DNA of 64,000 nucleotides from positions 8,110,512-8,174,511 of the forward strand of contig OX465102.1 in assembly GCA_949987565.1 (NCBI GenBank). The letters run 5' to 3'. A program made the translations under genes and the position numbers. The notes below the pieces were generated by a model. It was not told the origin of the DNA and made no database searches. It was given only the letters and a program-made list of their open reading frames with translations. The DNA comes from Luidia sarsii. Its lineage: Eukaryota > Echinodermata > Asteroidea > Paxillosida > Luidiidae. Shown piece after piece: positions 1-11,260 of the stretch; the first letter of the stretch is position 1; each line of letters starts with the position of its first letter.

Positions 1-249
1 ATAATGTTGTCATATGGAGCATAGCAAAAAGAAGAAAGCACATTTGATTTCCCTTTTATTAATTTGACATCTGTATACACTATGCTTAATATTTTTGAAA
101 TAAATTAACATACTTTGAAGAAGAAAAATACAAAATATGAAATTAAAATGTAATGTACCTATCTGGGGAATGGTGCGATGTCCCCTCCACATCGTGCCCA
201 TGTCCATATGATGGCTAGTAAATAAAGCAAAATTATTATAAACAAAGCT

Positions 250-775
250 GTTCATAAGAGTTATTGACAGCTGGTTGGGTCAACTTCAAGCACCAATGGC
301 AATTACATAAAAGAAAACTTAGAGGGCATGATCTTTCTGAATGGCGAAATTAAATTACGAAGACAGTATAACAGAAACGGACAGAGTGGGAGAAGAAAGC
401 AGCTGATGACAGAGGACAAAAATAATGAGGGCAAGTGGGAAAGCTGGTGCACAGACTAGGGGAACAAATGGAAGGCCATGGAGTGTGGATTTAATAAGTG
501 TTTAAGGTGAATAAAGTTTTAAAATTTAGTGGGCCTAACGTTTCGATCCTAGCAGGACCTTTCTCAAAGGCAGAGTGACAAGGACAACACAGATACATGT
601 ACAAGAAGGAAGGGGGAAGAGAGTGAATAGGACACGGATGAGAAACAAAGGACAAAGAGTAAAGCTGGTAGGGTGAGATCAAAGGGAAGGGCAAGGTGTA
701 GGGTAGGGATTAGTGAGAAGAGGGGGAAAGATCAAAGAGAGAAGTGTGAAGGAGTGAACACAAAAGAAGGATTAT
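250..775 (-). repeat. 3' non-coding tail of a Penelope-like element
   Basis: This stretch lies directly downstream, on the minus strand, of the Penelope-like reading frame ending at 793. Blocks of it recur in inverted orientation at 20690-21110. For example 258-310 matches the reverse complement of 21040-21110, and 370-490 matches that of 20838-20935. Shared sequence beyond the coding region in two places indicates a repeated element tail rather than unique DNA. It contains the GGGCCTGACGTTTCGATCC-type motif at 521-575. Confidence 0.7.
521..575 (-). repeat. Penelope-associated GATCGAAACGTC motif (hammerhead-like?)
   Basis: Read on the minus strand, GAGAAAGGTCCTGCTAGGAT is followed by CGAAACGT and a GGCCCACTAAATTTTA tail. 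The same ~55-bp block occurs at 8662-8716, 21131-21185 and, inverted, 21190-21246. Penelope-like elements are known to carry small hammerhead ribozymes with a CUGANGA/GAAAC core. Here the stem GGTCC...GGATC followed by GAAAC fits, but the CUGANGA box is only partly matched. Ribozyme activity is an inference. Confidence 0.45.
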
Positions 776-792
776 CCGAAAGCTGCATGGTG

Positions 793-2340
793 TTAGTCAT
801 TACCCTCCTGGATGTTGAGACCATGTGGTTGAATAGTCCGAAGACGCTTCATCCACATTTTCTCACGGCTTAGACGGACACCATTACTACGGTGACCAAG
901 GGATTTTATGCCCAGTACACTCATATCTGATATCGAATGATCAGGGAGATTGAAGTGATACCCAACAGGGGTGTCCATTTTACCGGTTTTGATAGTAGAC
1001 CTATGGCCATGGATCCGTTTTTGAGGGTGTTTTTGGTGTCGCCAACATACTTAATATTACAAACTCTACAAGAGATGAGGTATATGATGTTTGAGGTAGT
1101 GCACGTGATAGAGCCATAGGTCGTGTGGGTAGTTCCAGAAGAATGTCCATTGAAAGAGTCTATTTCCTTGACATGTGTCTTGCAAACAATGCATTTCGAG
1201 GTACACTTAAATGTACCAAATTTGGTTGTAGGTGAAGAGTCCAAAGGGGGATCCTCTGCTCGGACAATTAAGTCACGCAGGTTACGGGGGCGCCTGAAAG
1301 CCAAAACAGGCGAATTAGGAATGGCTTCAGCCAGACGATCTGAAGTGTGGAGAATATGGTGGTTTTCCTTAGTTATCTTCCTGAGAGGAGGAAGAGAAGG
1401 GTGGCAGGAAGTAACTAAGGGAACCTTGGGCTTGTCCTTGGGACCTGGTGGCTTTTGTTTTAGTGCCGAACTTCTAGGAATGGAAAAGACTTGAGCAATG
1501 GAGTTCTTCACTTGGCGAGAACTATAGCCTCTAGCAACCAAGTTACTGGCCAATACACGTGTATGGCGGCGAAAGTCAGACTCATTGGAACATATACGCC
1601 TCAATCTGAGGGCCTGGCTGTAAGCTATACCAGTCTAACAGTGTCTAGGGTGACAACTGGAGGAATGGAGATATTGATGAGTGTCGGTGGGCTTAGAATA
1701 CAAGTCAGTAGTGAGTGTATTGAGGTCTTTCCGGACGGTGACGTCCAGAAAGTGGGTCTGTTGAAGAGACTGCTCCCATGTGAATTTGAAAGTCCTATGG
1801 AAGGAATTGATGTGGTCAAAGAAAGCATTCAAGCTGCTACCGTCCCTAGTCCAAATGAAGAACACGTCATCTATGTATCTCCACCAAATCCAGGGACGGC
1901 ATGGAGCCTCACTGAGCATGCGTTCCTCAAGGTCACCCATGAAGAGGCATGCAAAGGAAGGAGCCATGCGCGTGCCCGTGGCAGTGCCATGCACTTGAAG
2001 ATAGTGCTTGCCAAGAAAGGAGAAATTATTCTTGGCCAGCACTAGCCTCATGAGGGTGGTTATGTCGGAGATGGGTGGAGAAGACTGTTTTCCTTTGGCC
2101 AGGGCCGAGGAGCAAGCTTGAATGCCTTCTTCCTGGGGGATGTTAGTGTATAGAGAGGAAACGTCAATAGTACCAATTATGGCAGTGGCAGGGATTTGAT
2201 CCTTGACACTTTCCAACTTTCGCAGAAAGTCGGGAGTGTCATGGACGTATGAGGGGATTTGGGGAACCAAGGGTTTGAGAAAAGAGTCAATGAAAAGATT
2301 GTGAATATTTGGGAGGGATTTTGGTAAAAGTGGGGATTGT
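793..2340 (-). pseudogene. Penelope-like retroelement: reverse transcriptase + GIY-YIG endonuclease, broken
   Basis: The frame read from 2340 down to about 1638 encodes the catalytic part of a Penelope-type reverse transcriptase: FIDSFLKPLVPQIPSY, the VSSLYTNIP motif, GTRMAPSFACLFMG, and the catalytic YIDD box (WWRYIDDVFF), then LDVTVR and KPTDTHQYLH. After a single in-frame TAG at 1635-1637 the same frame continues through YSQALRLRRIC, typical of Penelope elements. It then enters a GIY-YIG-like domain (NIIYLISCRVCNIKYVGDT). A frameshift near 980-1020 moves the end (FNLPDHSISDMSV ... LRTIQPHGLN) into another frame that stops at 793. The N-terminal third is missing, so the copy is 5' truncated, as expected from incomplete reverse transcription. 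One nonsense codon and at least one frameshift make it non-functional. Confidence 0.88.
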
Positions 2341-3440
2341 CAAGGCTCAGTTGAGATAAAAACAAAATTAAAGTAGTAAAGATTACACAATTTTATCCAA
2401 CTAAATGAAACGTATATAAAAAGCATGACAGTGAGTATAGAAGTATGAAGAGTAAGAAAGTGTTAATTTAGATGAAGATCTGGTATGATGATATAGGGCC
2501 TGTTAAGGTTTGTTGAGGCAGCAAAGATGAAAGAAGGGGCGGGGTAGTACATTATTGCGAATGTTGACAATTGATGAAATGAATGGTAGTCATTTTGTAT
2601 TGTCATATTAATTAGCTGTTTGGAAACATTTCATGGTGTAATTGGCAAACAGAAATTAAGAAAGAATTGTGGATGAATATCAAGTATCATTTATTTACAA
2701 AGGTAATAAAAACGCCTTAAAAACGATGTATTGTGCTTTTGACAAGTAGTTTGTTAGTAGTGGAATTCGAATATTCAGTTTGGTATATTGAATTGAGTGA
2801 AGTTGAGATGGAAGTATAAATGTGTAGTAAGTCAGTGTTTGGTGAATATGTTGGGAGAATCTTTGGTAAAAGGGAGGATTGTTAAGGTTTAGTTTTGATA
2901 AAGAAAACACATTTAAATTTTAGTTTACAAAAGATGCTGAAACATAATTAAACTTATGAGAAGTACACAACAGTGATAAATACAAGTACAATGGCTAAGA
3001 TAAGAGAAGATCTCTGAGGCTGAAGTGATAAGTGTCTTTGTTTTGTGACAGTAATTTATTATCGGCATCTTTAGTTGTGGATATTATTGGTGTCATTGGC
3101 CAAGAAGAAGTTAAGATGGATGTCAAAGTGATGGTATAGTTGATTTGGACCTGGTTGAGGGAAGTTTAGATTGACGTTCACGCTGTTGGCTACACATCTG
3201 TTTCCAGGGATCTGTAAAAAAATAAACAAAGGCGATTTGATATAGTGAAAGTGGTTTGAATTGGTTGTTTTTGTTTATTATTGCGGTTAGATGTTTTGTG
3301 GGAGTGTTTGGGTATATTGTTAGCAATATTAGTATTGACTGAAGTAATGGTAGAAATGTGCTTGGAATTGAATATTGGTAGCATGTGGCTTTGATGTATG
3401 AGGTGTTTAGTTTGGTTCTCATTCTTCATTATTCCTAACC
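2341..3440. other. AT-rich intergenic DNA, no gene recognised
   Basis: No convincing coding region is visible. A ~50-bp stretch at 2305-2360 (GGGAGGGATTTTGGTAAAAG...) is imperfectly repeated at 2850-2905 (GGGAGAATCTTTGGTAAAAG...). This suggests that the DNA upstream of the truncated Penelope element contains diverged repeat sequence. Confidence 0.5.
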
Positions 3441-3445
3441 CCCAT

Positions 3446-3700
3446 ATTACTGTGGGCCATCCCAAATCTTCCAAAATCCTCCAACTTACGACATGAAAAA
3501 TTGCATTCAGCCTCAATCCTCCAAAATCTTCCGATATTTTGTACACTACATGTGCCCACTGCCTCAATCCTCCCCAATCCTCCAACTTGTAAAATACAAA
3601 ACTCATTCAGCCTCAATCCTCCAAAATCTTCCAATATTTTGTACTCTACATGAAATGAGCGGTGTCCACTGCCTCAATCCTCCCAAATCCTCCATGAACC
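3446..3700. repeat. ~100-bp imperfect tandem repeat (CCTCAATCCTCC-rich)
   Basis: The block CCTCAATCCTCCAAAATCTT followed by CCGATATTTTGTAC or its variant starts at 3511 and again at 3611. A related CCACTGCCTCAATCCTCC block occurs near 3558 and 3668. The repeat is imperfect and the count is about two and a half units. No coding function is apparent. Confidence 0.65.
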
Positions 3701-3705
3701 AACCC

Positions 3706-3955
3706 CTCACCAGGAAATGCTCAGGAGCCCGTGGGTAAACTGTCCCACGAATGTTTTGCTGGATCCTGCTAGACATTCCAACTCCTCACCAGGAAATTAC
3801 CAGCAGTCCGTGGGTAAACTGTCCCACGAATTTTTGGCTCAAGTCTGCTAGACGTTCCAACTCCTCACCAGGAAATGCTCAGCAGCCTGTGGGTAAACTG
3901 TCCCACGAATGCTTTGGCAGGAGCATGCTAGACATTCCAACACCTCAACAGACCA
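3706..3955. repeat. 79-bp tandem repeat, about 3 copies
   Basis: CTCACCAGGAAAT starts at 3706, 3785 and 3864, with a diverged fourth start at 3944. Each unit also carries GTGGGTAAACTGTCCCACGA and TGCTAGACRTTCCAA. The GTGGG...CCCAC pair inside every unit forms a short conserved stem. Confidence 0.8.
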
Positions 3956-4090
3956 TGGGGAAGGGTGGGGTGGGAAGGTATGCATGGCTCATACATTACT
4001 TAGCGCTGAATGGTGATCAGCTCAGTCATAATCATTCCCACATATTATTATTATTATTTTTTTTGGGGGGGGTGGGGTATAGCTGGATAG

Positions 4091-4345
4091 CTGGAGGTGG
4101 AGATGGTGGTGCTGGTGTTTGGGGATGGCTGGCTAGCTGGAGGTGGAGATGGTGGTGCTGGTGTTTGAAGAGAGCTGGCTGGCTGGCTAGCTGGAGGTGG
4201 AGATGGTGGTGCTGGTGTTTGAAGAGAGCTGGCTGGCTGGCAAGCCGGAGGTGGAGATGGTGGTGCTGGTGTTTGAAGAGAGCTGGATGGCTGGCTAGCT
4301 GGAGGTGGAGATGGTGGTGCTGGCGTTTGTAGAGAGCTGGAGGCG
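4091..4345. repeat. 54-bp minisatellite, 5 copies
   Basis: Copies of CTGGAGGTGGAGATGGTGGT begin at 4091, 4137, 4191, 4245 and 4299. Spacing is 46 bp and then 54 bp. Because 54 is divisible by three, the minus strand reads as repeated 18-residue Pro/Ser-rich units (LQTPAPPSPPPASQP). No flanking gene structure was found that would make it clearly coding. Confidence 0.85.
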
Positions 4346-4804
4346 GGTGTGGCGGTGGTGGGAATGGAGAGGGATACCGGCAATCCTCGGGTCTTACTAC
4401 GCCACTGGTGTCGCGAGAGGTCGGGAGCCCGAGCTCCGCCGGCTGATTTGCAGGCCCGCAACACCTCCCGGATGATGACACGTGGCGCAGAACGACCCAA
4501 GGTTGCGGTATCAGTTGGCTGTGGTGGTGAAGGCGGCTACTCGGAGGTGGAGGTCAGCTAATGGATTTTATTGTTTTTTGTCGCGACAACCGAAAAACCT
4601 TGTCGACATCTCGGAATATTTCTTTGTCGTCGACAAAAGCCAGGCTAACCAATCAAAAGGCTTTGATTTGCATATGAATGCGCTGCTTGCTTAGCCGGGC
4701 TGAAGCATGCAGTGTGCAATGTGATTTGGGGTGTATGGGGTCGTTCCGTTGCCATCGGTCCTCGTTGCTGCGGGCATCTAGATAGGCCCGTACCGTACGA
4801 AGTG

Positions 4805-4990
4805 TCATGTATTACATACTGTACATGTACTCCATGTACAAAATGTACATGTACAGTACATGTACAGTACATGTACTGTACAGTGTACACGTACACTGTA
4901 CATGAAGTACGTACGTACATACATGTACACTAAGAGTGCGGTGTACTCTACATGTACTGTACATACTGTTGTAGTCTGTCTTGTACACTA
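4805..4990. repeat. TACATGTAC palindromic simple repeat
   Basis: Irregular runs of TACATGTAC, GTACAGTAC and ACTGTACA. The core is self-complementary, so the region can fold on either strand. Similar blocks occur at 23709-23806, 24165-24248 and 62750-62785. Confidence 0.85.
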
Positions 4991-5170
4991 ATTGTACACA
5001 CAGTCAGCGCTCCGCGGCCGGCCGAATCATGCTCGCGCTCGCTTGCAAATTGCCGGCAGACGCAAAAACTCCGCTATTTTGGAATTAAAATTGTAACAAT
5101 GTGATAAATATTTACAAACGATCGGCTCGTTATGGGCAAGGACTTTGATGATTTCAATTATCCAACGATC

Positions 5171-5206
5171 AAAATTTTACTTGCCCGATCGGGCAAGTAA
5201 AATTTT
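5171..5206. repeat. Perfect 36-bp palindrome
   Basis: The 18-base arm AAAATTTTACTTGCCCGA at 5171-5188 is followed without a spacer by its exact reverse complement (5189-5206). A further inverted-like half (GGTGAAATTTTACTTGCCC) lies at 5232-5250, followed by CGGGCAAGCGGGCAA. It may be the junction of a small inverted-repeat element. Confidence 0.9.
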
Positions 5207-5439
5207 ACCTTTTGAGAATGTACTTGCCCGAGGTGAAATTTTACTTGCCCCGGGCAAGCGGGCAACCGCTAATGTCGAACCCTGACATAGTACTTAGTAG
5301 TAGTGGTGTTTGATTTTGTGCGCGGGTATTAATGCAGGGTTTTTTCAATGAAACTAAAAGTAGATGTTGCAACTGTATTGAAAGAACGGAGGCCACCACA
5401 AATGTGGGTGTGGGTGTGTGTGGTCCTATGCATACAAAG

Positions 5440-7018
5440 AGAAAAAAAACGAGAAATATATGTCTGTTGTGAAACAGAGCATAGAGCTTTTCCGCTTCTG
5501 TTGTTAACAAGTCATAGAATAGCCCCATTCCTACTCCAAAACGCATGTACATATTTTGTGCACAAAGCCTATGGGACTCGAGTGTGGTATTCAAAAATTC
5601 ATAAAAAATATAAACAATGGTCCTTCGGTTCCAAACTTTAGATTTGGAATGTCTAGAACGATAGCTAACGACATACCAAATTTCGAGATGATCGGCCAAT
5701 GCCTTATATGTGTTTTAAAATCACACATTTTGATGACGTCATGATTGCGTAACGACATTTTGGCTCCGGAAGGTGTTTCTAAACCATGTCCCCAATAGAT
5801 ATCAAAGAAAAAATGAAAAAAATCTCGCTCCGTTGGCCAAATATGCTCAATTGAATGTTAACATCTTAAAAGTTTATGACCTCATTAATATTCATGAGAT
5901 TACGTCACGATCGAATGAGGGCTATTTTTGGATACATCTTTTCCCAACTTAGATATGCTGCAAAATTGAAACCAAACTAACCGATACTTTTGCTAATAAT
6001 TAAGTTTGAAGTTTGACATTTTAATGACCTGTCACGTGACCCCCTGATGACATCATGATGATCTCACTTTTTGCAATGAATCTCCATCTACTAACCTAAG
6101 TATGTGCCAAGTTTGAAGCCATTTGTATTTGATATTAGGCCCTTAATGGATTTCACAGCTAATTTGTACACAAACCTATGGCCCTTAGTATAAAAAACCT
6201 AAACAATGAAAAACAAAGGAAATTCCTGAAATATGTTTTGATATTTTCAATCCGGGGTATATGTTGAGTCGGTTGAAGACAAAATAAAAATACGATTTTT
6301 TCTTCGTTCAGGTAGTAATCTTCGTCTGAAGCCATAATTAATGACTACAGTGTAGTGTACAAGTTGCCCCTTTAAAGCACTGTCACGTGTGGGATCTGAG
6401 ATCGCGGCATGATTGCACATGCCAGTTTGGCCCTTTAAAGAGCTATCACGTGACCACCCAAGCAAAAACAGACAGAGAAAAACAGAACAAACTACATATG
6501 TTTATTCTATGATAGGTTGAGGCCCATTTCGCGTCGTTTTAATTGGATTTGTGACGGACGAAAAAAAGAGAGTTTACGTCACTGGGTTTCGAACCCGTAC
6601 CCTCCATTCCTACCCCAAAACGCACGTGCATATTATGTGCACAAAGTGTATGGGACTACATTATAATATTTAAAAAATCATAACAATTCTGAACAATGGT
6701 TAATTAATTCCCAACTCAAGATTTAGAATGTCTAGCCAAATAGCTAACTGCCAAAGAAATTTCGAGAAGATTGTCCAATGGCAAATATGTGATTTGAAAA
6801 CACGCATTTTGATGACGTCACGATTGCGTCATGACATTTTGGCCCATTTGGGTGTTTCTAAACTACATCCGGAATAGATATCAACAACAAAAATAAAAAA
6901 TCTTGCTCCGTTGGTCAAATATGCTCATTTCAATGTGAAAATCTGAAACGTTCATGACCTCATAAATATTCATGAGATGACGTCAAGGTCAATTGATGGC
7001 AATTTTTGGATACAACTT
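5440..7018. repeat. 0.8-kb repeat family, domain I (diverged copies)
   Basis: The domain contains two anchor motifs (TTTTGATGACGTCA followed by a GATTGCGT variant) at 5732 and 6811, with the other unit landmarks: TATGTCTGTTG, CTTTTCCGC, GTGCACAAAG, CATTAATATTCATGAG and GTCACGTGACC. A T-arm-like GGGTTTCGAACCC lies at 6587-6599. Compared with the main array the copies are more diverged and carry extra blocks. The block 6000-6400 recurs almost unchanged at 54820-55170. The domain ends abruptly at 7018, where an integrase-like coding segment begins. Confidence 0.85.
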
Positions 7019-7961
7019 TTCCCATTCAAGCAGTTCGTGAAAGAAGGACATGCACAAGGATACTAAGAGGAGATTTTGGAACTGAAAACACCAACGTGCG
7101 GCAAATGCAATTTTTTTTGCGAAGAAACGGTGACGACCCATTTTGGGAAGTAGTCCTAATAACCAGCGAATCGAATTCTGGTGGAACATACTCAGAAAAC
7201 ACTGCTCACAGTTTTGGCTGAATCTCTTTCATGAATTGAAAGACGCTGGTCACTTCAGTAGAGATTTCCTAGATATCTCACTGATCCAATTTTGTTTTTT
7301 GAATATGATTCAGGTAAGGCTTTTTCATAAAAAATCATTTCATTGTTAAAATAAATAGTAATAAAAACCTTCCATCCCTTAATAACACTTGTAAAATGTA
7401 CTAAAATGTTTTCGGCCATCATTCGGAACAATGATTATTTTGAAAACCATATGTATAACTTCAGTAGTTCTTTAAAGTTTGCTTTTTAATATTACAGACT
7501 AATAAAAATGTTACATTTATTGCAAACTTCTTGCTTGATGATAAAAGCTGTAATTCCACAATACATTGAAGTATTTAATCGGTAAAGGAAACTTCTATGC
7601 ACCTGTTTCAATGTCATTGTTTTATTTTTTATAGGAAGAGTTAAACACTGTTGTAAAAGAGTGGAATGGTCATCGTATCGCCCCATCTCGGAACCATTAT
7701 GGCCCATTTGGACGCCCCTCAGTGATGTACCAAATTCCTCAGTTTTATGGAGCAGAAGACTTCAGTGTTTCTGTGTCACATGAGGAAATCGAAGTATGCA
7801 AAAGCGAATGCACTTTCAAAGGCCGATACCCCTGCGACAAAGATGTGTTCCAGCTTTGCACAATCCTTATGGCAGAAAGGGACCTGGAAATTCCACAAAA
7901 TGCAGATGAAGGCCTTCTGTTATATAAGAATCTTAGAGTTATGATTCATAGACAGTTGTAA
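7019..7961 (+). pseudogene. DDE integrase-core domain protein fragment, two exons, broken
   Basis: Exon 1 (about 7024-7313) encodes LRGDFGTEN, the (D/G)xGTEN motif of a metazoan integrase-core family, then in a second frame SPNNQRIEFWWN, which carries the conserved Glu, and LFHELKDAGHF. A GT-AG intron at 7314-7634 (CAG|GTAAGG ... TTATAG) joins, in phase 0, exon 2 (7635-7961): VKEWNGHRIAPSRN ... FGRPSVMYQIPQFYG, a motif order typical of this family. A frameshift with probable loss of some residues lies at about 7115-7143. The 5' part is missing because the sequence begins inside a unit of the 0.8-kb repeat. These proteins are usually transposon-derived. I am confident of the family, not of a specific element name. 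Confidence 0.75.
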
Positions 7962-9367
7962 TTTTGCTTTCGTGTGAATTTTCAACACAAATTTTAATGG
8001 TCTTTACTTGCTGGAATATTTCTCAGATTACAACTTTTTATGTGAAACCAGACTTGTTGAGTTCCTGCGAGGATTTGTTAGTACATGTATGCTGGAATAC
8101 ATTTCCTTGGAACAGTGTGTTCTCGTCTTTCCATTTTGAAGCAGTAAGTAAACATGTCCCAAATGAATGTTCAATATAATCATTGCAAACACTTTAAAAC
8201 AGGCCAAAACTATATGTTGGAGCGAATACCAATGTTTGTTTGCTTTGTAGGTAACCTCCCAATAAATTCTATAGTTTACTTCCCCATTATCCAACACTTT
8301 TTATCCTTGGCCAATCAGTCACTTTGTTTAACTTATGTAACTCTTCCTCAATTATTCCAGGGTTAAGACATCAGAGCACATCATAAGACTATGACAAACA
8401 GTCGACTTGTCACCAATTGTGAATGCAAAAAGAAAATAATAATGAACATGTATGAAGGAGTTGTACAACTTTTTAATGAATGATAATATACCACCATAAT
8501 GATCTTAGAGAAACCACGCTGTTACACTGATAATCTGGATGTTATAACTGGGAATTATAGTTTAATTCAACTAAATTTCGATTTCTGAATACAGTAAAAT
8601 ATATTGTAATTGTATCATCACTTTTCTTTTCAAGTAATTTTTTGTTTGATTAATTTTAATCTAAAATTTAGTGGGCCTGACGTTTCGATCCTAGCAGGAC
8701 CTTTCTCAAAGGCAGAGATTGATTTATTTTAGTTAAATTTTGAAGACTTTCCTCAAATGTCTGGCTGATTGATGTGAACATTAACACAGATTAGCTTTGT
8801 GTTGATTTTCTGAGACCAGTAATTCAAATCACTTGGTTAAAAAAAAATAAACAGGCCTACCATTTAAACTGTCAATCTGCAACAATATGACACATCCAAC
8901 AAACTACCTTTGTAATTTCCATAGGTTAACAGATCCAAAATCCTGCAAAAGGTCCTTTAAATGACTGTTTCTAATTCAAAACGTAATGCAATGTAAACTA
9001 TGAAATCTGACATCCATCAAAAAGCAAATTTAAAGAGCACACAGTTCTAAACATCAGGTTGTATATTTACTTTAAATTTCTTTTACTTATTGGATGACAA
9101 ATAGCAGTCTCAAATAAATCATAGGAAAACCAAATCAAACTGTGGTGAGAAATAAAAAAGCAAATAGTTCTGGTCTCATTCATTCCAGACATTGTATGTT
9201 TACCTTACTGCATTCAAATTGACGTGTGATGCTTCCAGAACTTCCTCCTAAATATAAAAACTGCAATTCAGTTACTTGATTTCTTATTTCTTAATAACAA
9301 TTACGAGAAACTACTTTCACACAAAGATTGCTATTGTGTTGTACAGTATTGAGAAATCAAACCCTAT
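7962..9367. other. AT-rich intergenic DNA with one Penelope-type motif
   Basis: No coding region is supported. The only recognisable piece is the Penelope-associated motif at 8662-8716, standing alone between unrelated AT-rich flanks. Confidence 0.5.
8662..8716 (-). repeat. Solitary Penelope-associated motif
   Basis: AAAATTTAGTGGGCCTGACG continues TTTCGATCCTAGCAGGACC and TTTCTCAAAGGCAGAG, matching 521-575 almost base for base. It has no adjacent Penelope coding sequence, so it looks like an isolated terminal fragment or an independently mobilised short piece. Confidence 0.7.
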
Positions 9368-11046
9368 TACACGTGGTGACGTCATGAAGTTTTAAAGACA
9401 ACTGTGCACAACTTCAGCAAGGGTTCTATGCATTTGTCAAGTTTGGAAAAAATCAAAGTTTGTTCAATGGCAAAAGTGCCCTGCGAAAAAAACCTGTGCT
9501 TTGTCTATGGGAAAATTCCGACAAGAAAAAGAAGAAGAAGAAGAAAAAACTAGAGATTTATGTCTGTTGGCTAACAGAACATAATGCTTTTCCGCATCTG
9601 GTTCTCTTAAAAAAAAAAAAAAATTGATGAAAAAAAAATTGACATCAACGGGATTCGAACTCGGAACCTCCATTCCTAACCCAAAACGCCCGTGCATATT
9701 TTGTGCACAAAGTGTATGGGACCTCATTATATTTTTCAAAAAATCATAATAATTCTGAACAATGATCGATTGCTTCCAAACTCAGGATTATGAATGTCTA
9801 GCACAATAGCTACCTGCACACCAAATTTCGAGACGATTGACCTTTGGCAAATATGTGTTTTAAAAACACGCATTTTGATGACGTCACGATTGCGTCATGG
9901 CATTTTGGCCCCAGAGGGTGTTTCTAGACTACATCCCTAATAGACATAAACGAAAACAATAAACAAATCTTGCTCCGTTGGCCAAATATGCTCAATTAAA
10001 TGTTAAAATCTTAAAAGTTTATGACCTCATTAATATTCATGAGATGACGTCACGATCAAATAGGGCAATTTTTGGATACACCTTTTCCCAACTTAGATAG
10101 TGCAAACTTGGAACAAAACGAAATTGCTTTTTTGCTTTTATTGCATTTTGAAATTTGCACCTTTAAAGCGCTGTCACGTGACACATGGTGACGTCACGAA
10201 GTTTTAAAGACAACTGTGCACAACTTCAGCAAGGGTTCTATGCATTTGTCAAGTTTGGAAAAAATCGAAGTTTGTTCAATGGCAAAAGTGCCCTCCGAAA
10301 AAACCCTGTGCTTTGTCTATGGGAAAATTCCGCCCAGAAAAAAAAAAAAAAAAAAAATCTTAACAAGAACAATAGCTTTTTCGCTTCGCGCGAAAAAGCT
10401 AAAAAATCAGAACAAGAACAATAGCTTTTCCGCTGCGCGGCGGAAAAGCTAAAAATAGAAACATACGTCTGTTGTAACAGAACGTGTAGCTTTTCCTTTT
10501 TTTTTCCCGAAGAAAGACCAAGTTGAAAATCTGAAAACCAGTAGCACATGCATGATTACTACAGTACTTCCGGTCTGGACCGGAGGAAAGGGTCACATGA
10601 CATGAGGAAGGTCATGAAACCTAATTGGTCCCTGAAACTCCTCTCACATGCTATATGCGCTAGCAACAGCACAACATTGATTTAATATCGGTTTTTTTAT
10701 AACCTCATTAATATTCATGAGATGACCTCATCATCATAATTATTGCAATATTTGGATACACTGTTGCCCAACTTAGATATATGCTAAATATTGATCCTGC
10801 GGGATCTAAGATCGTGGCGTGATTGCACATGCCAGGTTGGCCCTTTAAAGGGCGGTCACGTGACAACTCAAGCACAAACAAACGGAAAAAAAACACAGTT
10901 TTACTGTTTATTGGTGTAAACCCCTTATAGCATCGTTTTGATTGAGTTCATGAAGGTGGCAACTCTGTTTCTAACCTGTACCATTCATTCCTACCCCCAA
11001 AAGGCACACCAACGTATCGTGCACAAAGTCTATGGGACTAAGAACC
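9368..11046. repeat. 0.8-kb repeat family, domain II
   Basis: One full unit (anchor at 9877) is followed by a variant block at 10550-11046 that contains TTCCGGTCTGGACCGGA, GATCCTGCGGGATC and GGTCACGTGACAACTC. The same variant block recurs at 19845-20345 and 53840-54350. A T-arm-like GGGATTCGAACTCGG lies at 9650-9664, and two hairpin cassettes at 10374-10450. The unit breaks off at about 11046 just after CTATGGGACTAAGAA, where the Helentron-type gene block begins. Confidence 0.88.
10374..10450. repeat. Hairpin cassette pair (two stem classes)
   Basis: The first hairpin (10374-10400) has arms AGCTTTTTCGC / GCGAAAAAGCT around TTCGC. The second (10423-10450) has arms AGCTTTTCCGC / GCGGAAAAGCT around TGCGCG. 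They are separated by the linker AAAATCAGAACAAGAACAAT. The C-to-T change in one arm is matched by G-to-A in the other. Confidence 0.9.
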
Positions 11047-11260
11047 ACAAAACAAACGAAACGAAACTCATATTTTGCGTGTTATATGAGCACTTTTATT
11101 GTCCACATTGAATACAGTTATAGGCATTTTCATTTGGAAAAAAGAAATAGTTTCTACCACGAAAATGTAGCAAAACAGTATTATGAATTGGGTGACATTT
11201 TGACAATGGTGTAGACTACCAAGAAGTAAAATATATTTTTCTCTGGTGTTTGTTTGCAGG

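Noticed and set aside
1491..2045. Plus-strand 184-residue ORF
   Set aside because: It is antisense to the Penelope reverse transcriptase, which carries the YIDD motif.
4054..4500. Possible proline-rich protein gene on the minus strand
   Set aside because: Open frames come from a minisatellite whose unit is a multiple of three. No start context, splice sites or conserved flanks were seen.
9464..9739. Many similar minus-strand ORFs of 60-100 residues (SHTLCAQNMHVRFG..., REPDAEKRYVLLANRHKS) repeated across the arrays
   Set aside because: They are the conceptual translation of the 0.8-kb unit and cross the A-run, GAA tract and T-arm. Frames break independently between copies and there is no domain.
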